64,000 bases of DNA from Fulvia fulva (Eukaryota; Ascomycota; Dothideomycetes; Mycosphaerellales; Mycosphaerellaceae), in assembly GCF_020509005.1 (NCBI RefSeq), contig NC_063016.1, positions 4,216,001 through 4,280,000 on the forward strand. The letters are read 5' to 3'. Below are positions 54,801 to 64,000 of the stretch, piece after piece. Position numbers and translations under genes: made by a program. Positions within the stretch are counted from its first letter, which is position 1. The number at the start of each line of letters is the position of its first letter. Under the pieces are notes generated by a model. It ran no database searches. It was given only the letters and a program-made list of their open reading frames with translations, and was not told where the DNA came from.

Positions 54801-54882
54801 GCAGTCTTTCAACCAGAGTGGAGGTAGTGGAAAGCAGAACTTCAGCTTCTACGGCTCAGGAGGCGGCGCGAACCTCAACTGA
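51866..54882 (+). CDS. YTH-domain RNA-binding protein, divergent
   Basis: Exons 51866-52801, 52851-53119 and 53169-54882 give 972 residues. The first 270 residues are Ser/Pro/Gly-rich. The YTH domain spans about 315-450 across both introns: NIKSEYPKNVLTSIRVGKYS, KVIFLFSINGSKRFAGLAEM, CGPYNPEDSIADWID, then FPVTWVYVKDIPYHQFSHI and the asparagine-rich loop to VIEKFV. YTH domains read N6-methyladenosine through an aromatic cage. Trp390 (ADWID) matches one cage tryptophan, but the first cage tryptophan seems replaced near Tyr335 (see findings). An RGG block (RGERGGGRGGRGG, about 465) and C-terminal NFSFGP/SFSFGP repeats follow, suggesting condensate or RNP association. The ATG at 51866 (MAEETSTG) fits; earlier in-frame codons lie upstream. 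Confidence 0.83.
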
Positions 54883-55395
54883 CGGCACGTCGCTCCTTGT
54901 CAGTCAAACTTCGAAGAGACGGACGAAATGTCGATTGTCGACTGTCAACTTCACAGTCTGTACTTGTGCTTGCACCTTTGTTGACGCAGCAGTCATGCTA
55001 CACTCGCTGTGCTGAACTTTTGTATGAGAACGAAAGTGGAAGATGCAAGTGATTGTACATGCAAGGCATGTTTGTGTGGGAAGGAACTTGTTGGATGCCA
55101 AGATGTCGTCCTGGCTAGTGAGAGTAGTCTAGATAGCTAATAGCATCAACACCTTGTCCGTGCAAATGTCAATTCTCCTGCGCTTCGTAACATAACACAC
55201 ACAGTGTGGCACCACTATTTTGATAGCTTGAGAAAGAGATGGAATGTTTGCAGGAATCCGGAGTCTATATTGCAGATGCGAGGAGCAAGTGGCAGAAAAT
55301 CGGCGTCTCTGTTTGCCATTTCATATGTTTGCCAAATGTGTGTATTTGAGTGTACGTGGATTCCCAAGATCAGGATCAGAAATGGTAACTGCACA
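54883..55395. other. Intergenic, nothing recognised
   Basis: This is 513 bp after the YTH gene, probably its 3' UTR and a short promoter for the next small gene. Confidence 0.5.
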
Positions 55396-55929
55396 ATGCC
55401 AGAGTCACATGGTGAACACAAGCCAGGCATCAGAACAGAGCAGAGTCCAGACAGTGGGTTTGGTAATTCAGAAGGCGTGAAGCTAAAGCAACATCGCCCA
55501 GAGACTACGTCCGACAATGAGACCAAGATGGAGGAAGCAAGTACCTCGCGCGCAACGTCTCGTCGCAGACGCGAAACCACAGCAGCACAAGACATGGAGG
55601 CTTTCTTGGGCCAGTCACGTCCTGTGCATCAAGATCTTGTCACTGGAGGGCGCGATCAGACCTCGAGCGATATCGAAGAGGGCCGTCGGGGGATGGAAGG
55701 CGTGATCAACATGCTGCGGACACAGATAGCGGAGATGATGCACGACCTTGGAGGCGGACGGTCGATGAGCGGTGATGAGGCGATAGACCTGATGAACCAG
55801 GTGGAAAGGAAGAGGAAGAGGAAGGCCGAATACCAGAACTTCCTTGGTCTTTCGGTAACACTACCTCCTAAGTTTGAGCCAAGGAAACCTCGTCCAGTTG
55901 TGGTCAAGGAAGAGCCGAGTGATAGTTGA
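55396..55929 (+). CDS. Small hypothetical protein, basic/acidic
   Basis: I do not recognise this protein. The frame from ATG 55396 gives 177 residues (an upstream ATG at 55204 would make 241). It is rich in Arg, Glu, Ser and Thr, with a basic cluster SRRRRE (about 55), a predicted helix EGVINMLRTQIAEMMHDL, a second basic run ERKRKRKAEYQNFLGL and a Pro/Lys-rich end finishing EEPSDS. The helix plus basic run gives protein-like character, but the opposite strand is also open for 126 codons. It could be a nuclear or RNP-associated small protein, or a chance frame. Confidence 0.42.
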   Translation: MPESHGEHKPGIRTEQSPDSGFGNSEGVKLKQHRPETTSDNETKMEEASTSRATSRRRRETTAAQDMEAFLGQSRPVHQDLVTGGRDQTSSDIEEGRRGMEGVINMLRTQIAEMMHDLGGGRSMSGDEAIDLMNQVERKRKRKAEYQNFLGLSVTLPPKFEPRKPRPVVVKEEPSDS

Positions 55930-56337
55930 TAGTGCCTAGCTCCAGAAGACGTATGGAGATGACCTTTCAGGACAATATCAAGCTGCTTGAACAATGAAGC
56001 CTAGCTGGCCATGGTGTGCTCGAAAGGCATGTTTTGTTGAGATCTGAATTGGAGAGAAAGACCGTCTGCTCTGTGTAGATTGAGTATATGAAGGACGTCA
56101 GTACTTCGAGTTAGCGATGCTGTAATATATGAAAATATCGAGCGCGGAGCGTAGGATGCCTCATAAGATTCAAGCTGAGGTAGTGGAGGCTATAGTAGAT
56201 GATGTACAAAGGAAAGGGAGGAGCATGAGGTTGCATCTTCATTGCTTGGCGTTTCTACGTCACCTAATGCCCTCAGCTCTCCCAACTTAGACCTACAACA
56301 TCTTGTCGATACATTCCGTCTCGTAGATGCGGCCAGT
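55930..56337. other. Intergenic, nothing recognised
   Basis: This is 408 bp upstream of the 5-phosphatase. The 5-phosphatase frame is open back to 56242, so an earlier start there is possible. Confidence 0.45.
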
Positions 56338-57690
56338 ATGTCTCTATTACGCATGCACACGGTAGCAGACCTCAACATCTCGATTACCACATTCAACGCT
56401 GGCCGCGAGCTTATCGATGTCGACTACTTTGCTTCCTCGCTCTACACGACCCTCAAACCAGGCACACTACCGCCCGACCTCATAGTCCTCTCACTCCAGG
56501 AGATCGCACCGCTTGGATACAGCTTCCTTGGCGGATCGCTTTTGGCACCCTTCTTGTCACGCTTTGTGGGAGCAGTCACGCGAGCCGCGCAGTGGGCATT
56601 TGGCAAGGACGCAGATTACGAGCATGTTGTCACAAGGAGCGCAGGAATGACTGGCATAGTCGTGTTCGGGCGGAGGACCGTCAGGGAGAGAACTAAATGG
56701 ATAGAGGCAGCCGGGACAGGAGTCGGGATATGGGAGATGGGCAACAAAGGTGCTGTTGGAGTCAGGATAGCACTGGAGTCGGCAGGGGCAGATGACGAGG
56801 ACGTGCTTCTGACCTTTGTCGCGGCGCACCTGGCACCAATGGAGAAGGCTTGGGAACGCAGAAACGAGGACTGGGAGAACATTTGTCAGACTTTGGTCTT
56901 CGAGCCGGTGGACAAGAGGAACGCCAACGTTACGGAAGGGCAACCACTGCTTGGTAACGACGACAGCACTTCTGGACCACATGGCATGTATGATCCACCT
57001 TCGCACCTCTTCATCGCCGGCGACCTCAACTACCGCACTTCCGATTCGCAACCAGACCCGAAGGATTTCGAGTCGTGGCCACAACCCATGCAATCCGACT
57101 CCGGCACAGCACACTACACGAAGCTGCTGGACAAGGACCAACTGACGCGCGAACTCAAAGCCAATCGAACCCTCCACGGCCTCACAGAAGCCCCCATAAC
57201 GTTCCCACCAACCTACAAATACTCCTCGCGCGCTCAATCTTTGGCAAGAGAGACTGCGAAAGCACGATCTCAGAATACCAAAGATGACGAATCTGTCAGC
57301 CCAACGATAGACCTGTCCGACATTCAGGAGCAAGTCTACCTCTGGGCGAAGCACCGCATTCCATCATGGTGTGACCGGATCCTGTTCCTCGAATCCGCGA
57401 AGCCACAGGTGCATAGTTACACAGCACTACCAGTACAGCCAACGAGCGACCATAGGCCGGTCGTACTGTCCTGCTCAGTACCTGACAAGGCAGTGACAGA
57501 GGCAGTAACGGCTCCCTTCGACATCGCCAAGGATTGGAAGATCCGCCGGGAGTTTGCCAAGCGAGTTGAAGTCGCAGTAGGAGTGGGTGGATACCTGGGA
57601 TTCACGGGACAAGGTCGCGTCCTCACCGCTGGGACGCTGGTGGGAGTTATTGTTGGGTACTTGGCATTGCGATACATGTTGGGTTATTGA
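56338..57690 (+). CDS. Inositol polyphosphate 5-phosphatase, tail-anchored
   Basis: A single exon encodes 450 residues from ATG 56338 (MSLLRMHTVADLNIS); an ATG at 56242 would add 32. The fold is the endonuclease/exonuclease/phosphatase type: ITTFNAGRELIDVD with the first Asn, IVLSLQEIAPLG with the metal-binding Glu, GNKGAVGVRI, FVAAHLAPMEKAWERRNEDW, FIAGDLNYRT (catalytic Asp-Asn), FPPTYKY, PSWCDRILF and TSDHRPVVLS (catalytic Asp-His). These motifs are those of phosphoinositide 5-phosphatases, which remove the 5-phosphate from PI(4,5)P2 or related lipids. A final hydrophobic segment (LTAGTLVGVIVGYLALRYML) followed by GY predicts a C-terminal membrane anchor, placing the catalytic domain in the cytosol. 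The exact membrane is not deducible. Confidence 0.92.
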   Translation: MSLLRMHTVADLNISITTFNAGRELIDVDYFASSLYTTLKPGTLPPDLIVLSLQEIAPLGYSFLGGSLLAPFLSRFVGAVTRAAQWAFGKDADYEHVVTRSAGMTGIVVFGRRTVRERTKWIEAAGTGVGIWEMGNKGAVGVRIALESAGADDEDVLLTFVAAHLAPMEKAWERRNEDWENICQTLVFEPVDKRNANVTEGQPLLGNDDSTSGPHGMYDPPSHLFIAGDLNYRTSDSQPDPKDFESWPQPMQSDSGTAHYTKLLDKDQLTRELKANRTLHGLTEAPITFPPTYKYSSRAQSLARETAKARSQNTKDDESVSPTIDLSDIQEQVYLWAKHRIPSWCDRILFLESAKPQVHSYTALPVQPTSDHRPVVLSCSVPDKAVTEAVTAPFDIAKDWKIRREFAKRVEVAVGVGGYLGFTGQGRVLTAGTLVGVIVGYLALRYMLGY

Positions 57691-57978
57691 GTGAACGATG
57701 GAACGATGATGGGAAAGAGACCATGATGATTGAAACAACAATACCCATACGAGACGACGAGAATGAAGTCTTCGGAACTTCCTCGATACGAAAAGACCCA
57801 GAATACTATGCAACATTAATCAGATATGCACACCGCCACCCCTGGTATCTCAGACCTCTGCACACCGCCTCCTTGAGTCACCTGGTCAGGCAAGGCTATA
57901 GGAAAGCCTCACTCCTGACCACGAGCCTAAACCTCAAACCATGTCTAACGCCATCGCTCCCATATTCGCCAGTTTCAT

Positions 57979-60900
57979 CTACAAAAAACCCTTGCTAAGA
58001 CTGCTCTTCCTTGCCGGGACGTCAAGCTTCACCTCGCCGGCTGCCTCGCCGTTGACACTGCTCCTCTCACCATAGTAGCTCCCTCTTCTGCTGCCGCCGG
58101 CATCTGACAGTGCCGCAAGCGTTCCACTTCTCCGTATTGACTCACGATCAGCTCGACTCACGGCACCAAGACGTTCGATTTCTCGCTCAAGGCGAAGGTT
58201 CTTTTCACGCTCTTCCCGCAACTCGCGTTCGGCGCGTTTTGATGCTAGTTGTGCGGAAGAGTCCGATGCTTGAAGGTCATCGATGGTCTGGAGGAGGGTC
58301 GAGATTTTGTCGCGCGATCGGTTGAGATCTTCTTGGGTCGATTGCACAGCTTTGTCGCGGCGCTCGATTTGGGCCTGCAGGTCCTTGACAGTGCGATCAA
58401 CGGACCGAACATCGCGAGATTCGCGCGCGCGGGTTGTCTCAAGGGATTCGAGCTGAGTTTCGAGCTGTGAACATATTAGCGATCTATTGGGAGACGATGA
58501 CGGGGTTGCTGTCTCACCTCCTGGATACGACCATGCAGGAAACGCACGTCCTGGCTACCGCTGGAGTAACCCTTCGTCTCGAGGTCGATGCATTTCAACT
58601 GCAAGTCCTTGACACTCTTCTCCAATGCCGCCTTCTCCTTGTGCAGACTGACACTCGACTCGCGCTCACTAGCGATGTCCTTCTGCACCTCTTGCGCGAG
58701 AGCTTCTGCGCGGCGCATCTTGCCAACAGCAGCTGCTGCGATGTCTTCCTGCTGAGCGAGCTTGGATTTGAGATCGAGCACTTCCTTATCAGACAGTGCC
58801 ACAGATCGCTTGGAAGGTGAACCAGATTGCGAGAGATCGTCGAGGCGCTGTGCAGCTTCTGTGAGACGTGCTTCGAGGCCTTTCTTCTCCTTAATGAGCA
58901 TGTCACGCTCAGCAGCGATGTCGTCAACATTGGTCCGCAGGCCACGAACTTGTCCAAGGAGCTCGACAACTTTGCCCTGAGCTTCGTTGTGCGCGCACGT
59001 CGCTTCGTCGCGGGAATCAGACAGGCTCTGCAGAGCAACCTCCAACCGAGATTTCTCCTTTGCCCAGGCCGAGCTGTTAAGCACTTCATCGTCCCACTTG
59101 CTACGGAGCTCTTCAAGCTCATCACGCAGACGACCGTTCTCTCCGCGCGCATGGATAACATTGTCCCGCTCGACTTCCAGTTCCGTATTCAAGGTTGCAA
59201 GCTCGGCTTGGTACTTCTTCCGGGTCTGCTCCATGGAAGATTCCTTGTCCTCAATGTCCATCGCTCGTTGTGAGCGGTAGTCTTCTAGCTCGTTTTGCAG
59301 ACGCTTCTTCGCCTGCATAGCGGTGTCGAGATCGGTGGAGATATCTTCGAGACGCTCTTCGTATTGCTGGGTCTGGCGTTGAAGGTCCTCGACCAGCTGA
59401 TCCATTTGTTTACGTTCCGACATAATCGTTGCGCAGGTGTCTTCGACTTCCTTCGCCTGAGACTTAGCGAACTGCTCGGCGCGCTGTGCTTTGAGCACGG
59501 CAATCTCTGCTTGCTCCAGCCTCGAGAAGTACTCATCGGCCCTTGCCTTGTAGAGGTTCATGCTGCCTGTCACGTCTTCAGAACGTGAAGTCTCGGTGTC
59601 TAGACGAATCTGAAGGTCTGCGAACTCCTGCAGCAGCTGGGAGTGATTCGCAGCTTCTTGTTCACGCTCATACTGAATATCGGCAAGCTCTGACTTTGCG
59701 TCTCGCAGCTCGACTTCAACGGATGCCTTATGGTGCTTGACGTCGTCGAAGGACATTTTCGCATCTGCAAGCTGAGCGATAGCAGCATTGTGCGAAGTCA
59801 ATAGAGAACGTCTGGTCTGCTCTTGTGAGTTAATCAGATCATACAACTCTTCGTGGCTCTTGGTCTGAACCTCCTTGAGCGATAGTTGGTCAGTACGAAT
59901 GCTTTGTTCAAGCGAAGAGACCTTCTTGGCAGAGTCATCAAGCATATCGTGCAAACGGAAGTTCTCCCTTTCTAGCTTCTGTACCCTTCGCATGGATGGA
60001 CTCTCGTCCCAAGCCTCGTTCTTCAACGGGCTGCCCCGGTCCATCTGAGCTTGGAGATGACGGTTCTGCATCTCAGACATCTGCAGCTGATTTTGTACCA
60101 GCTCCAATTCGGCTGCCAAATCCATGCGATTGTTATATGTCAAGGTGTCGGACGTTCTGTCAGAGCGAGCAGAATCTGTGCTGGCTTTGCTGATGTGACG
60201 TTGATTGTTTGGGGTGCCAGGTGTTCCAGAAGCGGCGCGCTCTGCGAACGGCCTGCGTCCCTCCCATTCGCGGCGAACGTTACTCGGTGATGAGCGGGCA
60301 TTGACCTGACTGGCATTCATCTCCTCGAGTAGCGCACGTTTGGAATTTTGGTGACGATTCTCGTTGTCTTGCATATCGTCATAGTGCTGTGATCGTAGAT
60401 TCGCTAGCTCAGCTTCAGCACGAGAGAAGCGATCAGTCGCCAATCGCAAGGCGTTCTCGGACGCATCCAGCTTCTGAGCCAGATCGATAGTCTTCTTGAG
60501 GTCAGGCTTGGCTCCATCGAGCGTGCTCTCAAGCGACGACGCAGGCAACTTTGCACTTTCTGGGTCAAAGATCTTCTGTAGCAGTCGGAGATGTTCGTGT
60601 GCCTGGCTGAGCTCGTTGTTCGCGGCGTCAAGCGATGACTGAACAGTCTTCGTATTCTGCTGTGCTTGACTGCGCAGCTGTCGTTCCGTCTCAAGCTTGC
60701 GATTAGCTTCGGCGAGTTGAAGGCTTGCTGCGGAAGATTGCTGTTCAGCATTCCTGGTGGTCTTGTGCTCTCGATCAACCTCGTGGTTCATGTCCTCTAG
60801 GTTCAGCTGCAATTTCTCCTTTTGCTTTTCAAGGGACGTGATTTGGAGTTGCGCATCATTCAGCTGTCTTCGCAAAGCTTTGGTCTCCTCATCGACCTTG

Positions 60901-63900
60901 GTCTTCTCCGTTTGGAGCTGAGCAATGCGCCCACGCTGTGTATCGCTAACCTTGCTGTTGGATCGAGCAATGTCCAGGTTCTTCTGCTGTACCTTATTCA
61001 GCAGCGCACGATTGTCGTTTTCGGAGGCCGTCAATCGGCCCTTGATAGTGACCAGCTCACGCTCCAGACGCTGCTTCTCCTGATCGTTGTGTAGCTTGAA
61101 GTTGTCGGACTCGGAGATGAAACGCTTCAGCCGTTGAACCTCGCCGCTCAGCTCACCGCGTTCAGTTTCGAGTTGCTCTACTAGCCTAATTTTGGCCTCC
61201 AGCTCTTGTCGGACGGCAGCATATCGCTCATTTGCTTGGCGATTGAGGTCACGTTCGACAGCAGCCTCGCACTCGATCTTGGCTTCTTGGAGCTCGATGA
61301 ACTTCTGGCGAAGTGTTTGCAGCTCGGCTTGGTACTCTTTTCGATCCTTCTCGGCAGCCTCACGGGCAGCCGTTGCCCTTCGCGTCAGGTCTGACTGGCT
61401 GTACATCTCCTTCTCAACAGTTACCTTCGAATCATTGAGGGCCTCATAGTCACGCTTCAGCTGCTCATATTCCGTGTCAGCCATGAGCTTGACATCATCC
61501 CTCGACTGGCGCTCTCGGCTGAGATCCGTCTGGAGCTGGTAGAACTCGCCCTTGATGTCGTGCAGCTGTGCTTCGAGGATCGTAACTTGCTCGTTGGAGG
61601 TCGTCTGCTCCTCGAGAGCTCGCTTAGCATCCGCAGCTTCTCGCTCAAGCTGAACACACTGCGTTCGCATGGCTTCCATTTCGGCCTGCATCTGACGAAG
61701 ACGATTCTGTACTGAATCGTGCTTTGTCGTCAGGCCATGTTTCTCTTCCTCAAAACGCTTCCGATCGTCTTGAAACTTTCTCAAGTCGGTCCTGAGAATA
61801 GCCAGCTCGCTGTCTTTGCGCTTGATGAGATCCTCGAAGCTTGTCGATGTGGTTGAGAGATCCGACATCTGCTGGCGGACTGCCTTGTTATCGTCGAGCA
61901 AACCCTTGATCTGCTTTCTGGCAGTATTAAGATCTTTTGTTGTGCTGGAAAGCTTAACTTCGAGATCCTGATCGTTCTTCAGCAACTTCGCCTCCAGATC
62001 CTGGACTTTGCGTTCTTTCAGGCTCAGTTGGCTCTGAAGCATTCGGATGTCCTGTTGCAGTGCCTCTTCTTGTTCGCTGCGCATTGTCTTGGACTTCTCC
62101 ATTTCTGCAAGGTGTGTGTCCAGTTCGGCGATTCGGTCCACAAGGTCGTTTTTTTCGGTCTCGAGGTTGGCGATGATGTGCGACGCTTGCTCAAGTTGAG
62201 TCTTGCGTTCCTCAGCTTGTCGCTCGGCGGTTTGTCTTGCTGCCATGAGCTGATCCATCTGTTCTTCAAGCTGATCTTGATCTTCTAGTGCGCCTTGCAG
62301 CTTGTCAGTCAGCTCGGCTTCGCGGTCCTGCAAACGTCGGAAGATCTCTTCTTTGTCCAACGCCAAGGCACGTTCGCTCTCGAGCGTTTTCTGCACCTTC
62401 AGGATCTCGTTCTCCGCCCGTCGGCGCTCCTCCTCGATCTTGAGGCGCTGGGACTCTTCAGCTTGCATCTGCTCTTGAAGCTTCTTGATCTCCTCTTCAC
62501 GCTTCTTCACTTCATTCGACTGCCTCGTGGCGCCAAGTAGAGGTCTCATGCGTACGAAGAGCTGCCACCATGGATTCTGCTGCATCTGGAAATAGACTTG
62601 GAAATTACGCTGGATGACTCTGGCGGCCTCTGCTCGGTACTGCTGCTTTTTGAAAATGCGCCTTTGCACGAACATTCTCGCCAGTGCCTGGAAGCGAATG
62701 ACTATGTCGCGGATGAGAGAGTCGCGCTTCTCTTCTAGCTCAGCCAGGACGCCAGCACGGAAGAAGACCTTGGTAAGGCCCACTCTGTACCAACTGCGAT
62801 CCATGTTGAGCTTTTCGAGCATCAGTTTGCAGGCAGCTTGGCCTTCTAGATAACCCTTGGGCATGCGGGGGCACAGAACTTCGTATCTTGCGCGGAACTC
62901 TGCGAAGGGTAGTCTGTTCGGAAAGCCAGTCCTGGCAATCCTGATGCCTTCGAGAACACCATTGCAGCGGAGCTGATCCAGCACGAGCGATGCATTGAAT
63001 TGCTTCGGCTTCTTCTTGTGGTTGGGAAGGATACATCGGACGAAATGCGGCTGTGTCGAGTGTAGCTGATTCATAAGCTGCGAAAGCTGTTCTTTGTGCT
63101 TTTGTGCAACAGTTCTGAACAAGCCCTTCTTAACTCGAGTTCTCGCGAGCCCTTCACTGTCGTCTGCCTCTATGCAGTCTGCAAACAAGTTGGCGATGTG
63201 CTTGTTGGAGGAATGTGCTAATAGACGGGTCACGTTGTCGTTCAGTGGGTCCTTGTTCTTTTCCAACCAGCCGTCAGTGGAGTACTCGACCTCAGCGGCG
63301 TAATGCGTGAGCATGAAGCCCTGGTTGAGCAGCGAGCGTTTGTACTTGGGCGTGTTGCGATCCCAGAGTGAATGTAGCTTCTCAGTAAAGCTCTTGTCTG
63401 TTGCTTTCGGCATCACGCTGTCTTCATCCAAGCAGGAGAAGATACCGATCGGATTTGACAGCTCGATCAGATCAATTGTTGGCTGGAGGTCTCGCCCGAA
63501 GTCGATGAATTTCCACTCGATCTGCTCGCGGGCATACTCTTCTTGCTCAAGGACGAACATATGATGATTGAAGAATTGTTGCAGCTTCTCGTTCGTGTAA
63601 TTGATGCAGAGCTGCTCAAAGCTATTCTGCTCGAAAATCTCGAATCCAGCAATATCCAGCACACCTATGAACGAGGTATCATCGGCGCCCGAAGATGTCT
63701 GATCCAGTTGCTCGTTGATGCGATCAACGAGGTCACCGAAGCCGCGCTCGTAGATACCCTTAGCGAGGGCATCGATTCCGAGTCGTACCTGTTCTGGAGT
63801 CTGGACTTTCTCGACCCATTCATGCCCAGCTCGTACACGTGGATGTAACAAAGCTTTGACGAAGTCCTTTGCGGCAATGCCTAGCAGTCGACTGACTCGC

Positions 63901-64000
63901 TGAACGGGCTCTTCGGCATCTGGTGAAAGTGCTGCTTGATCTGCTCGTAGGCTCTCCTTCATCACGGTGATATTTCCGAGATGTAAAACGCCAGCGATCG
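57979..64000 (-). CDS. Class II myosin heavy chain, partial (5' end beyond window)
   Basis: The frame is open to the right edge; the product lacks its first part (P-loop and switch I are outside). Exons are >64000-58518 and 58464-57979, joined at IQE|LETQLESLE. At the edge it reads AGVLHLGNITVMKESL. The motor remainder has switch II and relay DIAGFEIFEQNSFEQLCINYTNEKLQ (in parts DIAGFEIFEQ and CINYTNEKLQ), the actin-binding region HFVRCILPN, and the converter GLTKVFFRAGVLAELEE. An IQ region (VIQRNFQVYFQMQ) and NPWWQLFVRMRPLL form the neck, as in class II myosins. About 1,330 residues of coiled coil follow with a few Ser-rich breaks, ending in a basic Ser-rich tailpiece (RKSSLSKGFL). Such a long rod assembles into the cytokinetic actomyosin ring. 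It converges on the 5-phosphatase gene. Confidence 0.93.

Noticed and set aside
1..64000. CRISPR array, prokaryotic operon features or rRNA genes
   Set aside because: Genes carry spliceosomal introns and individual promoters; no spaced direct repeats or rRNA-like sequence were seen.

Overview
The window looks like a chromosomal segment of a filamentous ascomycete, most likely a Dothideomycete (inferred from gene content and architecture, not from a search). Genes are dense and on both strands, and introns are mostly 45-130 bp with GT...AG ends and CTAAC/CTGAC-type branch sites. The gene set includes a velvet regulator, an Rpd3L-type PHD protein and fungal 2EXR/F-box-like proteins. The left end carries a block with the dinucleotide signature of repeat-induced point mutation (RIP: TpA-rich, poor in CpA/TpG).

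Layout. 1-2750 is a RIP-degraded transposon relic with a 234-bp younger insertion inside it, ending at a compound microsatellite. At 3207-3685 lies a short element with 41-bp perfect terminal inverted repeats and a 9-bp target duplication, the hallmark of a non-autonomous Mutator-like element. Then come vosA-like velvet (+, 6340-7899), the SAS3-type MYST acetyltransferase (-, 10339-14071), a small complex I subunit of the MWFE/NDUFA1 family whose ATG is split by an intron (+, 14779-15263), an Uds1 coiled-coil protein (+, 17039-20093), V-ATPase subunit a (-, 20802-23490) and a Baeyer-Villiger-type flavin monooxygenase with a 14-nt exon (+, 24284-26359). Next are two tandem 2EXR-like paralogues (+, 27348-27920 and 29088-29767) and a CTI6-like PHD protein (-, 30224-32365). 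A 3.3-kb gene-poor stretch follows.

The right half holds a Hal/NPR-type kinase (+, 35640-37784), a membrane spermine-synthase-like protein (-, 38115-39893), haspin kinase (+, 40434-42284), a Yra1/Mlo3 mRNA-export factor (-, 42461-43916), a DHA1-type MFS transporter (+, 45061-46845), the meiotic HORMA protein Hop1 in ten exons (-, 47172-49746), a divergent YTH-domain protein (+, 51866-54882), a small protein of unknown function (+, 55396-55929), a tail-anchored inositol polyphosphate 5-phosphatase (+, 56338-57690) and the C-terminal part of a class II myosin heavy chain running off the right edge (-, 57979 to beyond 64000).

The genes do not form one pathway or a secondary-metabolite cluster. 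They are mainly housekeeping and regulatory: chromatin (SAS3, CTI6, haspin, HOP1), RNA (YRA1, YTH), septation and cytokinesis (Uds1, myosin II), organelle energetics (complex I, V-ATPase) and development (VosA). Many pairs are divergent and share 0.5-2 kb promoters. The least ordinary items are the mobile elements at the left end, the split start codon of the complex I subunit, the micro-exons and a frame-preserving intron in HOP1, the altered m6A cage of the YTH protein, and a possible missed C-terminal exon of the Uds1 gene. Exon boundaries were read by eye from splice consensus and domain continuity.
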